64,000 bases of DNA from positions 248,001 through 312,000 of the forward strand of contig BCIK01000013.1 of NCBI GenBank assembly GCA_039545295.1. The letters are read 5' to 3'. This document shows, piece after piece, positions 44,509-56,047 of the stretch. Made by a program: the position numbers and the translations under genes. How positions within the stretch are numbered: the first letter of the stretch is position 1; the number at the start of each line of letters is the position of its first letter. The DNA comes from Udeniomyces pyricola. Lineage: Eukaryota; Basidiomycota; Tremellomycetes; Cystofilobasidiales; Mrakiaceae. The notes beneath the pieces are model-generated. The model was not told the DNA's origin. It searched no databases and saw only the letters and a program-made list of their open reading frames with translations.

Positions 44509-46384
44509 ATGCCATCCTCCTCCTCCACCAAAGCCTTTGCCCAATCTGCCCTCAGAGCATTGGCCCGCCCAATCAGGCAACCTACCAACTTGTCCTTGGT
44601 GTCCCTCAAAGCGACAGCGACGGCGACCTCCATTCGTCCCGCTGCCATTCGTCCATTCTCGACGTCGTCTTTCCATTCAGCTCAACGTATGCCAAACCTC
44701 CTTCCAATCCCCTCATACCCTATTCATCCATCCCACAACGATCAGTGTCTGACTTGAAACGAACCACCCACCAACCCTCTTCTTATCCTTTTGGTCATCG
44801 GTCAACCCCCCCCCCCCCTTCTTCCCTTCCAAAGTCGCTGATCCCCCCTCGCCCCCGTCGTCGTCGACGTCGTCAACGTCTCCCGACTCCTTCGCCTTCA
44901 CCTCCCTGGTCGCCGAGGGCGAAGACGCCCTCAACAATGGCTCTTGGGAGAAAGCTCGTGACTTGTTTGCTGAAGCCCTCGCGATTCGACGGGATGGCGC
45001 CGTCTTGTTCAACAAGGGACTCGCCGAGTTTGTCCTTAGTACGTGGTCTCTTCTCTCCTTCTTACTCGAACCCCCCCCCCCCCTTTTTTTGGGATCAGGG
45101 TTTTCTTCTTCGTCTTTTGTTGTTTCGAGAAATATGTTTGTGGTGTGATACATCTACCAAGATAGAAACTAATCACTCATCGCTATCAACCCCTTTTTGT
45201 TCTTCTTCTTTCCTTACCTGGGATTGTAGAGAACCACTCGACGGCCATCTCGCTCTGGCTTGAATCGATAGCTGTCGCCCCTGGGAACAGTGATGTTCAC
45301 ATGAGTCCGTCTTACCTGCTCTTTGTCCTTCGCATCTTTCTTTCATAGCCACAACAGATCAGAACATGGTGACGGACTGACAAACACCTTCTGATGACGA
45401 ATGGTGATATTGTAGACATTGCCAACGCGTACATCCTCACGAACCCACCTAACGGTCAACTCGCCGAGAAACACCTCCGAGAAGCTTACCGCCTGAGCCC
45501 CCTCGACCCTGAGATTGTCAGTCCCTCAACTCATTTGCCTAGTCGTATTCCTTTCGTCTGCACTGTGAATGAAATACAATCACATCAAGCTGATCATGCA
45601 ACTTGAAATCTTTGGCTTGTACCTTTTTTTGTTTTGTTTGTTCTTTACCTTCTCATTGAAAAGGCTTACAACCTCGCTGCGGTTTTGGAAGCCAGTTGCG
45701 TTGCATCCTCTCTCTCACACCCTTGCCTTTTCTTTTCACTCTTTACTAGCTAGCTCACTCTTACTTACACCCTTATCTCTCTCACCCTTGTTCTTCCTTT
45801 CTTCACATTCCTATCTAACAACAAAAACTCACCTACAAAACTCACACATCCCGACGTCTTTCTGTCCATTCCGCTTCCTTCATCGGATGGTCAACGTTAT
45901 TTTCTCTTCTTTTTTGTTTTCTTCTTCCAGATGGTCAATTGACAGAAGCGATCCTCAAATACGAGCAGGCCCGGACGCTCGGCGTCCCAAAAGCCGCTCA
46001 GAATGTCATTAGCGTACGTGTTTCTCTCATTATTATCGTCACACACAAAAAAAAACCACTGGTCTTTCTCTCTCTTCGTCTCTCCTTTTTTTTTCTTCTC
46101 TCTTGATCACACTAATAAGCCTGTAAGGAGTCTAGAGGGAACTTTCGCTGACTCAACATCATAATTTGCGGCGGGGCGGGGCGCATCTCTCTCTACTTGA
46201 TTGGTCGTTCTTTCCTTCTTCTTCTGGGGCCGTCAACACACACACACATATACACCAAAAATACATACAGGTTGGAGCCAAGATTGCGGCGGCCCAAGAA
46301 AAGGCCAAGGCGGCAGCGGGTCAAGGTACGACCACATCTGCAGGCTCAAAAGAAGGTGAAGGAGGATCAACGACCCAGTCGTAA
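44509..46384 (+). CDS. Mitochondrial TPR-repeat protein
   Basis: Predicted 261-aa protein; exons 44509-44686, 44835-45038, 45230-45304, 45416-45516, 45664-45694, 45931-46013, 46271-46384, all phase-consistent. The N-terminus carries a presequence (ALRALARPIRQ, ATSIRPAAIRPFSTSSFHSA with an R-x-F-S-T cleavage-like site). The body has three to four TPR-like helix pairs: GEDALNNGSWEKARDLFAEA, LFNKGLAEFVLKNHSTAISL, VHMNIANAYILT, AEKHLREAYRLSPLDPEI, LTEAILKYEQARTLG. The C-terminus is AQEKAKAAAGQ followed by a Gly/Ser tail. TPRs mediate protein-protein contacts; no specific complex can be named. It is divergent from TIM23. Confidence 0.8.
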
Positions 46385-47323
46385 ATCTTTTGTGGGCATC
46401 ATCATTTCCAACAACTCGATCGAGAAGCACGACGATGTCTGGGTGGACGACGGTAGGGGTACGATGTTTACGGACGTGCGTTCGTGAGAGAGAGGAGGGA
46501 GTCATGAGACAATCGTTATCTGCATGTGATTATATATGCATTATGGGGATGGTCCCTGACACGTTTGTGGATAATTATGTATATATGTGTATACGGGGTG
46601 GGGTTGACCGTTGATTGTTAAACGATAAACTTGACGGAGACCAATACATGTAGACAAGAACTTCAGGAGGCAGATAAATTTCCCTTCGACAGCTACATAT
46701 ATACCACTAGTATCACACCGCCTCTAGACGTTTCGATAGAGTCAACTTGCACCAAACAACGTCTGGGAACGCGAGAATCAACTCGTTTGGTTCAGCTTTA
46801 CATCAGCTAGTGACAAGTCGATCGCGACCTGGGATGGACTTGCAGATCTGTATCATATCTCATGAGCTGGAATCATATATGCTAGTCGTGAGTGGAACGA
46901 GTCAACTTGATTCAGCTAATCAGCGCAATCGAAGCGCGAAGGAAATCTTCATCGTGCTACATGCTATACTCAACGTGAGTGAGTTACGGCCTGAGTAAGA
47001 TCGGATCATGATTATAACTGTGGTTGATGTCGACCTCATGTGAGTATCAGGCTGTGCACGATGGTGGCTGTGTATCGCGGCAGATAGAGAGCGTCGAACG
47101 ACGCGTCGAGAGCAGTCATGATCATGACGGTACGAAGTCAAGGCGCTGCTATCAATCAACCAAGATCAACGTTTCAACACCCTTGACAGCTTCCTTCTCC
47201 CCCCTTCCCCCCCTTTCAACGTTCGACCTATCCCATTCCAAACCCCCCTCTAGTCCATCTTCAAATTCCTCTTCCTCGAAAACTTGCCTTTGGTCTTGTT
47301 CTGTCACGCACCTCGTATCACCC
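46385..47323. other. Intergenic region (0.9 kb)
   Basis: No gene seen between the TPR gene and DPB4 (tandem, same strand). AT-leaning, with TA tracts; a C/T-rich stretch before 47323 probably holds the DPB4 promoter and 5' UTR. Confidence 0.5.
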
Positions 47324-49195
47324 ATGCCTCGCTTTCCAACCGCTCCGATTCACCAAACCGCCGAGGAACAAGAGGAAGCCGTCACCTTTGGCATCGGTTC
47401 GTTCTCTTCCAACTCCCCACTCAATCCCCCTTCTTCCTTTCCAATAACAGTCCCAGATGACGACTGATACGTTGAAAAGGGTGAACCGGGAACTTGTTCG
47501 TTTTTTCTTTGTGGGTGGGAATGAATGGGTTGCTTTTTCCAGATCAGTACGAGTTGCCAAAGTCCATCTTGACCAAGATCGCAAAGGGCTCGGTGAGTTT
47601 GTCTGGGATTTCGATTTACTCAAACGAGCGGAGGAAAGGGGAGGGGGGGGGGGGAGAGAGGCTCTCGAAGGGTGGACAGGTCGCGTTCTTCATTGAAGGG
47701 AGTGAAGGTGTTTGGGACACAAGGCAAATGCTCCAGAAGCGAGTTAGAGAGGTGTTGATCGGTTCAACCGATTGGATCTAACCGAACGAACGAACGCACG
47801 GACGACCCGACGACGATCAAAAGATCGATATTAATCCCCTCGGGCTTGTCAGAAACAACTTTGGGAATGCCCAATCTCCATTGTCGAAAGAAGGAAAGAA
47901 AGAAGAAGAAGAAAGAAGCAAGACAAATGATAACCCCCGAATCCACTCAAATAACCCCTATTGATCCTTTCTATCTTATCGCTTTGTTTGTTGTTTCCTT
48001 GGATTTAAAAAAAAAACACACACACACACACACACACAAAACGTAAAACACAAAATAGATTTCATCGAGCACGAAACTTTCCAAGGACGTCATGACGTCG
48101 ATTCCGAGATCGACGACGGTCTGCATCAACTACATCGGTAAGCGAGATCTTGCCCTTTTTTTCTTTCTCTTTCCTTGATCACGTCCCGGAGCAATTGGGT
48201 TGGTTGGGTTGATTTGGCGGCTGAGAAGATAAGAGGGGAGGAAAGGGGAAAGGTCTTATTGAAGAAAGGTTAGAGAAACAGATGATGGACGAGGGAATAA
48301 ATAAAAATACTCTTATTTCTGACGCCATGCTTCTTGATTCTACAACCTCTTCCCCCCTCCCCTTCAAAAAAAAAATATGATTCTTTTCTTCCATCTTCTT
48401 TGCTTCGGGTTTCATTTCCTTTATTGCATTCTGCCAGCCGCGACGTAAGAGACAAGTCTCTCCTTCCCCACTCAAGAAATCCCAACATGCCTCAACCTAA
48501 CCTGACCCAAACCACCCCTAACGTTCCCCCCTCCTCTCTCTTCCCCGCTTCTAACCCTCCCCAAAACACATACACTCTCTCTCTCAAGTGCCCACGACGC
48601 CGCACTTAAACGCAACGTAAAGACGATCGGCGCGGCCGACGTCCTCAAGGCGGTGGAGGCGACAGATTTCTACGCGGCCGAACTCTTGCCGTTGTTGGAG
48701 GCCGAATTGGAAGGTTCGTTCATGCTCTCTGGGGAAACGAGGGGGGGGGGGGGAGAGAAGAAGGACTACCACCCTACCCCTTCCCCCAAGTAAAAACGAA
48801 AAAGAAAACACTCAACCGTTTCATTTCGTTTGTTCATCCTCGTCGAACCGCTTTGCGCTCCCCCCCCCCTCCCCCTAATCCTCCTTCCAGCGTACCGATC
48901 GCGTCAACTCGAATCGAAACAGCAAGCCCAACAACACCCTGACCCACCGACGAGTCATTCGCGTCGGGATCATCCTTCGCGTACCTCGACCACCACCGCG
49001 AACAACAACAACCACAAGGCGAAAGCGTCGGTTGCGATGGATGTGGATGGGGATGGGGACGAAGAGGAAGATGTCGATGAGGAAGAAGATGTCGAGGAGG
49101 ACGAAGGGGATGGAGAAGGGGAAGTCGTCATGAGGAACGAAGAGGATGAAGAGGAAGGAGAAGAAGAAGACGACGACGAGGAGGAGGTCATTTGA
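47324..49195 (+). CDS. DPB4: Histone-fold protein DPB4/POLE3-like (DNA polymerase epsilon subunit)
   Basis: Predicted 212-aa CBF/NF-Y-type histone-fold protein; in yeast and human the orthologue pairs with Dpb3/POLE4 in Pol epsilon and also serves in the CHRAC/ISW2 remodeller. Exons 47324-47396, 47543-47592, 48059-48137, 48438-48444 (7 nt), 48589-48713, 48891-49195. The histone fold runs DQYELPKSILTKIAKGS, SKDVMTSIPRSTTVCINYI, then AATAHDAALKRNVKTIGAAD, VLKAVEATDFYAAELLPLLE and AELEAYRSRQ. The microexon CCGCGAC is required: without it the phases do not join and the conserved Ala-rich helix is lost. The C-terminus is Gln/Asn-rich followed by about 45 mostly Asp/Glu residues, as in other Dpb4 proteins. 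Confidence 0.9.
48017..48038. repeat. (CA)n microsatellite in a DPB4 intron
   Basis: About eleven CA units directly before the 3' splice site region of DPB4 intron 2. Confidence 0.9.
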
Positions 49196-50158
49196 AAAGG
49201 GGTGAACAAAAAAGCATACAAAAGGGAAAAAGTCGAAACGCACGAAAAAGAAGTCGCGCAGGAATAAGGAGTTGTACTTTTGTTCGCCTTTCTTTTATTA
49301 TTATACTTTCTGCTCTTGTGGGGTTACGAGGAAGTTCTTTTTTTTTTGCCGTCTATTCCCTCTCTTTTACGCTTCAAGATCTCGTTCCCTCGACATCCAT
49401 CTCCCAGTCAACCCGTCGTCCTTTGCCTTTGCCTTTCCTCCTTCCTTCTCTCTTCTTCCTTCTCAACCTGGAACCTTCCTTAACACCCATCGCATCCTGG
49501 ACCCCTCACGCACGTCCTTCTACTCTCGTGAAAAACCACCAAGTGTTCAGCCGCCCAACCCCCCCCCCCCCTTGGTCCTTTTTCCTCAACGGGTAATTGA
49601 TATCTCGCATACAATTCCATGTCATTCACGTGTACGTAAAATGTTCGGATATATATATATATATATATATATGCGTATGTACATCGCCCCACGAGATTGA
49701 TACCAGCATCTCAAGATATAGGGTAATCAATAGACACAAACTCGTCGATGAGATCACTATCAATCGTCGCTTCATCGTGACTATTAAAAAAAAAACCCTC
49801 AACAACAACAACGACTCCCCTCCCTCTTCCCCGGCCTGACCCTCGCATCTGCACGCATACGTTGCCAGGATCAGGGTTCTTCTACGTCGTCGAACCGTTC
49901 GGATATATCCATCGGTCAATCATCAGCCAGAGGCGGCACTCACGACCTTAATCGGCGCGCGCAAAAAAAAAAAAAAAAGGGAGATGAAACAGAGGACCAA
50001 GAGGAAAGAGAAGAGAAAAAGATGAGGAAAGAAAATTTTAAGAGAGCAGGATGATGATGCATAGTGGGGTTATGATGGGATCATGATGCGTTTTTGATTG
50101 ATTCGAGGTTAGGTACGTACGTACCGTACCAACGGAAACACCCAATATACATATGATA
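49196..50158. other. Convergent 3' region (1 kb)
   Basis: No gene seen. It has a poly-C run (49559-49571), a TA run (49651-49672) and poly-A (49963-49978). A + frame starting at 49192 overlaps the DPB4 stop and is not protein-like. Confidence 0.55.
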
Positions 50159-52922
50159 TCATAAGGACTGTTGTCAGCTCTGTTTTTTTTTTTCTTTTTT
50201 TTCTTTTTTTTAGCTGGACAGAGGCGAGAGTATAGAAACGTACCAAGAGTCGACCGCCATCGATGACGATATATTCTCCATCCAAATAACCCCCTGCCGG
50301 GGACGCTAGGAAGACGAGAGGTCCGGCGATTTCGGTGTCTAACCCTGCTCGGCCTATGACGACGATCAAGACAAAAAAAAAAGAAAAAGAAAAAAAGAAG
50401 AATAAGGAAGAAAGAAAGAAAGAGAGAGAGGATGGGTTCGTTTGGTTTTTGGGGAAATAAAGGAGGTGCGGATTGGGTTGGGAATCAATTGGGATCCCGT
50501 GGGCGTCAAAAGGGAGATTTGATGGGAAAGGGTTTGTAGGGAGAGATGAATCAAGAAGGGTGTGAAAGCGTTAGTAAATAAAAACGATTGTGATAGTTTC
50601 CGAACCCACGTGCCTCGATCTCACGGTATAACTTCACTAGGCTCTATTAATCCCTATCCGTCCGTCAAAGAACGAAAGAAAGAAAGCAAAGAACAAAAAA
50701 GAGGGGATCACTGACCTACAGGAGTCGCTTGGAGGGCTTTCGCGAACGGACCCGAAGCGACGGCTTCCGCGGTCGGCGCCGTCATTTCGCTCGGGAAAAT
50801 CCCCCTATTAAGATAAAAAGAAGATAAAAGGAAGGAGCAGAACAAGGTGTTTGTTTTTCGAAGGCGGGGGGGAGAGAGGAGGAACCGAGCGAACGATCAG
50901 GGGAGGGGAGGGGAGGGTAGGGTTTTTAATCAGTCAGAGGAATGAAGCATCATCAAAGAAGCACATGAGACACTCGATTGATTTGCGGGGTGCCATGAAT
51001 AAACCAGAATTTTTTTTTTCCTATGCCAACTTGGGTCCATGACCCGCGATGTCATTTACGTACGGGCAGATAGCGTTCACGCGGATCTTGAATGGCATCA
51101 ATCGACCGGCTAGCATCTGATGCGCCCGATAGTTAACGTTATGCGTGTGATTTCATCGAATGCAAGAGTCTAGTCAGTCTAAGTTCAGGCCTGTCTTGGC
51201 ACCAGTGTTCTATCGAACCTATCAAGTCCGAAGCAGTTAGGTCTATAGATCTCAAGTCCATGATCCAAGGCATGGACCGAGATCGGTAGTCGGCCCCGTG
51301 AGACAGGAGAAATGAGAGAGGTGACAAGCATCCTACAAGTTACGTACCTTGGTGAGATGGATAGCTGGTAGTAAGGATCGAGCCGATAATTCATGTTGAA
51401 TAGAAGGATTGGCAAGCATCACAAGCCCGAACAAGTTTATCAGCGCGCTGATCAGAGGGATATGTGATTATAGTGAGCCATTTTATACGATCAAAATAAG
51501 AGGTTTAAGATCCACGGCCGACCCTATCCGATACCATTGGTATCAATTAGGGTCAGACAGCTCGACAACTGAGCGTACACATATATATATATGTATGTGT
51601 ACGTACAAGCGGCTTTGGAAGGCCCGTACGTGACGCTGCTAGACATGCGACCGACGTGGAGACCGGCGATCGAAGCAATGTTGGCCACGGAAGGCGAACT
51701 GGATTTCTGAAGGAAGGGGATCATGGCAATCGTCCTAGATTGGAACGGTCGAATGGAGTCACATCAGACCGGTAGGGAAGTAGAGAAGTGGAGAAAATGA
51801 AGGATGGATTTGAAGGGGAGCGAAGAAATAAAAGCCCCCATGGCCATTGCATGGATACTCATCAGCAGCATTCATCATGGACAGGTGGAACGTCTCATCA
51901 AAGGATCCGGCATGGAGGATGACTCACATGAAGTAGACAGAGGAGACGTTGGTATCGTTGCAGAATGTAAAATCGTCAAACGAGGCGGACCAGAGAGACG
52001 ATTGGAGATGGTTGACGTCATCCGGGTCGGATTTCTGTGGCAGCCCGACGTGAACTTCGTGGGTTTTAATGCGAAGAGGTGAAGTCAAAACGGAACAGAA
52101 AATTATACGTATGATGAGAATATGGAGGACTTGATGATGTGATCTAGGGGAATGCGTACCTCCAGCACAGTTGATGAGAACATCTAGCACCCTGCCTGTA
52201 TCAGAGGAGGCTTCCGAGAACGCCGTGACAATCTTTTCAATCTCTTCCTTGGACGCGACCGAGGCCTGGATCCTAAGCATTTAGGCGCCAGAATATGGGG
52301 AAGCACTCAGTACTCCTGTTCCACCTTGGCTGGATGCTTTTTAGATCGTCGATGGTTACAACGAGTGGACGTACAGGTGGACCGAACCAGGAGAGGGGAC
52401 AGATGAGAGCTCGGCTTCGATCTGAGATTTGGTCTCTTGAAGCGATTCGAGACGTCGTCCGACGATGTACACTTTAGCACCGTTGGCGGCGACTGAAGAA
52501 ACGAGACCGAATAAGAGGAAGAGCACGTGGATGACACAGTGCCAATGGACGACGTTGATGATGCGCTAAACGTGCCGGCAGATGCATGTTGGTACAAGAT
52601 GCGAAGGACGGAGTCGACCGCGTCTGCGGCGCTGTGTGTCCAAGAGGGTGTCGATCAAGTTCTTCATGGAAGGGTCATACGTACATCCTTTGGCGATGGC
52701 TCGGCCAAGACCTGAGCCTCCACCAGTGATGAGGACGACCTATGAAATGATGGGAGATGGATGGGAGAGAGACGAGTGGAGGAGGATGATGGTGGGCCTC
52801 ATCGGATATGAGCGATGGGTCGAAGGGGAGAACAGCGACGTTGCCGGTTTGACAAGAGTACTACTCACTTTGTCCTGGACGGAGAAGAGATGTTGAAGCG
52901 TAAAGGAGGTGAGAGATGACAT
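50159..52922 (-). CDS. Short-chain dehydrogenase/reductase (SDR)
   Basis: Predicted 290-aa NAD(P)-dependent oxidoreductase, classical SDR. Exons: 52922-52869, 52739-52685, 52492-52375, 52272-52160, 52054-51928, 51734-51607, 51364-51348 (17 nt), 51116-51064, 50804-50716, 50353-50244, 50167-50159 (9 nt, tentative). The Rossmann dinucleotide motif is TGGGSGLG at residues 23-30, following VVLI. The NNAG position reads INCAG. The active site is NIASIAG followed by TYGPSK, with Tyr192 and Lys196 as the YxxxK pair and Ser177 the probable catalytic Ser, two residues further away than usual. C-terminal features are IRVNAICPGIFPSEMT, the usual P-G-xx-xT segment, and YIVIDGGRLL. The short last exon (S-L-stop) is a guess. 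The substrate cannot be inferred. Confidence 0.85.
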
Positions 52923-53442
52923 GATTGTAGATAGGAGAGGTTGGTATGTGGGCGTGAGAGATGGAATGATGGAGTGGAGGCCTATATATATCTGGAATGG
53001 ACGGACGGACTACTGTTATATTACGGAGCAGATATACAGTACAACATGGATCGGACTTTGTAAGCAGACAGCATATTGTTTGCAGCTGCATGACTTAATG
53101 AATCGTCTATGCCAACTTGAGTTGACTAGACAGACGGATATTCATGCTCGTCATTCACATCGATCTCACTAGTGAACAGCGAAACTGAAAGGCAAAGCAT
53201 ATATAATTAAACAAACCATTCTAATGCAATTCAATTCAATCAGCAACTATTGATCAATTAATCAATATTGAGAGCGACCAGAGGTATTCCAGCACAGCCT
53301 TGGAGAAAGTGGGCCAACAATTTCGGAATGTTGCCTTTGGTTGCCTTCCCATCCCCTTGTCGCCGCTGCCCTCAGTCCCACGTCCGCCCCATATCTACCA
53401 CCCCCCCCCCTTCCCCTCCTCTCCCTTCCTCCGACGCCCGCC
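52923..53442. promoter_or_regulatory. Divergent region between the SDR and the L1-domain gene
   Basis: 520 bp between two start codons. AT-rich in the middle (53190-53275), C/T-rich and poly-C (53400-53411) before the right-hand start. No specific motif identified. Confidence 0.4.
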
Positions 53443-55325
53443 ATGTCTCTCATCGACAATCACGTTTCCTCTGCCCAGGCCAAAAAGGCCGTCGATTCCT
53501 TGCTCGCCTACGCCGCCAAGGCTCGCGCCCAAAAGGAGGAGTCGACGCTGCTCGCGAGGGAGGAGAACGTCTGGCTCGTCGTGGCGACCAAGACGATCCA
53601 GCCCGCTCACAAGCTCAAGCCCGTCAAGATGTTGGTGTTTCGACCTCTCTGTTCTTGTCTCGTCGGCTTTGGCTCTGGCCGGGCTGGTTTGACTAAGCTA
53701 TGAGACTTTGGACATGACTCCGAGTGTGGAGGACGGGACGACTGGACTGACCTGGTTCATGATTCTTTCCTTCTTCCTCTCCTCTCGCTCCCTCTCTCTC
53801 CATTTCCCTTGCACCTTCTGTCCTGCCCCCCCCCCCCTCCTTCCCTCCCTCCCTTCCTACCTCTTCCTCTACGCCAGCACCCTCCCCAACCCCATCATCG
53901 ACCCCCGAACGACGCCCATCTGCCTCATCGTCAAGGATCCTCAACGCGAGTACAAGGACCTCCTCGAGACCCAAAAGATCAAGTTCGTTTCGCGCGTCGT
54001 CGGCATCGAAAAGCTTCGCGGCAAGTTCAAGCCGTTCGAGGCCCGGCGCGAACTCCTCAGGGAACATGGCATGTTCCTCGCCGATGAGAGGGTCATCCCG
54101 CTTCTGCCCAAGCTCCTCGGCAAGATGTGGTTCGATGCTAAGAAGTACGTCGTGTCTTGGCCATCTTATATATTTTCACCCTCAAACGCTACGGGTTTGA
54201 AGTCAAAAGGATTAGAACCCAATGCGAATTGTGACTATCCTGGTGGGACATGTCATGCTGACTATCTTTTTCGCTCTCTATCTCTCTCGTTTACGTTCAT
54301 AGGCAACCTGTTCCAGTTTGCCTGACCCGAAAGGACCTCAAGGGCGAGCTTGAGCGAGCCGTCTCGGCGACTTACATGCACCTCACCCAGGGTACCTGCA
54401 CGTACGTTTGTCGCCTTTTGTCTCGTCCCATTTCCCTACCTCTCGTACATGAAGACTTGAGTGGTTAAGTCTGGAGCAACCGAACGCTTTGGTCTTTCCA
54501 TTGAAGCGTAACATCGATACTCCTTCCAGAAAAAGAAGAACAAAAAAGACGAATCAACGCGACTGACACTCCATAAACATATCCTTTTCTTCTCTCTTTT
54601 GTTTCTTTCTTCCCTTTTCGTTTTGCTTTGTGAACAGTTCCATCAAACTCTCTCCTCTCCCCTCCCACACGCCCGACCAAACGCTCTCGAACCTGATCTC
54701 GGCGATCCCGCAAGTGGTGGCCCAAATCAAGGGAGGTTGGTCCAACGTTCAATCGCTTAACATCAAGACGTCGACGTCGATCTCGTTGCCTATCTGGCAG
54801 TGTGCCCTCGGCGAGGGCGAGGGTCAGAGGTGGGATGGCATGGGCGAGTTGCAATGGGAACAGGCTAACGCCGAGAGCGAGTCCGAGTCCGAAGAGGTCG
54901 AGGGGGAGAACAAGAAGAAGGACGTTGGAGGTGGAAAGGGAAAGAAGAGGAGCAATGACGAGAGCAACGAGTTCTCGGCTAGCGCTATCGTTCCTCCCCC
55001 GTCGTCGTCTTCATCAAAGACATCTTCCAAAAAGACGAAAACCCCGAAATCTACCACTTCTACGACCACTGCTACCGCTTCTCCTTCGACTGCCACCCCC
55101 ACCACCACCGCTGCTTCTGCTGCTACGCCCACTTCGATACCTTCTCCCAAAACCAAGAAATCCAAGACGACTGCGTCTGCTTCTACGCCTGCCCCGGCGG
55201 CCCCTGCTGCGACCAAGGCTAAGGGTTCTGCCGCCGCTTCCGAGGTGTCGCGCAAAAAGAAGAGCTCGGCGAGCGCGGCTCAGTCCATCAAGGCTAGCAT
55301 CGTCGGTAAGAAGGCCAAGAAGTAA
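53443..55325 (+). CDS. Ribosomal L1-domain nucleolar protein (Cic1/Utp30/RSL1D1-like)
   Basis: Predicted 413-aa ribosome-biogenesis factor. Exons 53443-53630, 53878-54144, 54303-54401, 54638-55325 are phase-consistent. The ribosomal L1 fold covers about residues 10-255: AKKAVDSLLAYAAKAR, VWLVVATKTIQPAHKLKPVK, PRTTPICLIVKDPQREYK, FVSRVVGIEKLRGKFKPFEA, ADERVIPLLPKLLGK, YMHLTQGTCTSIKLSP, NLISAIPQVVAQIKGGWSN and an ISLPIWQC strand. The C-terminal 160 residues are an acidic patch followed by a Lys/Ser/Thr/Ala-rich low-complexity tail ending VGKKAKK, typical of nucleolar proteins. Cic1 and Utp30 are close paralogues; I cannot decide between them. Confidence 0.85.
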
Positions 55326-56047
55326 ACAAAAGACACTACACACAACAACAACAAAAAAACGCACTTATAAAAAGAAGTCGTCCGAGAGATGAGGTTAGAC
55401 TTGGAATGAGTGGGGACAGCGGGATGGGATAGGACTGGGATAGGACGGAGGAAGTCAGAGAGGGACCGGTCGAATATCAGGCGCAGGATGGGGTTGGATT
55501 GGGTTGACATACCAACTACTTTTTTTTTTTCCTTCTTCTCGACTTGTTCTTTCTTTGACTCTCTTTCTTCTCGTTCTTTTTCCATGGTTACTTTTTTTTT
55601 TCTGCTCGTTTACGTTCTTTCCACGAGATATGCACGCCAGCTCGATCATCTTTCCCAACCGCCTTTTTTCCTACTTCTTCTTCTTGGTCAACGAGTTCAT
55701 CCCTCCATTTACAACCCATCACATTTGCCATCCACGTCGGGGTTTTTTCCCCTTTCCTTCCGTTCTTCATATCTTCTGTGTGCTTTCTTTATTTCTTTAT
55801 TTCTTGCTTCTGCACGTTTATCGATCGATTCGCTTACGACGTTTTGACTTTTTCCAGATGAAAAATGAACGCAAGAGGGGAGAACGTTCAGACAAGAGGG
55901 ATGGATATACAACATCTTAATCAAACCCATTATAAAACCCAAAGATAAAACAAAACAAAGCCAGAACAAGATAAGATCATCCCCCCCCCCCCCGGCTCAG
56001 CGCGCACACACCCCCGTAGCTGGCTAGCCTCAAGCTTGTTACTTCCT
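55326..56047. other. Convergent 3' region
   Basis: No gene seen. T-rich (55510-55620, 55660-55810) with a poly-C run (55981-55994) just before the RecQ stop codon. Open frames here are Phe/Ser/Leu low complexity. Confidence 0.55.
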
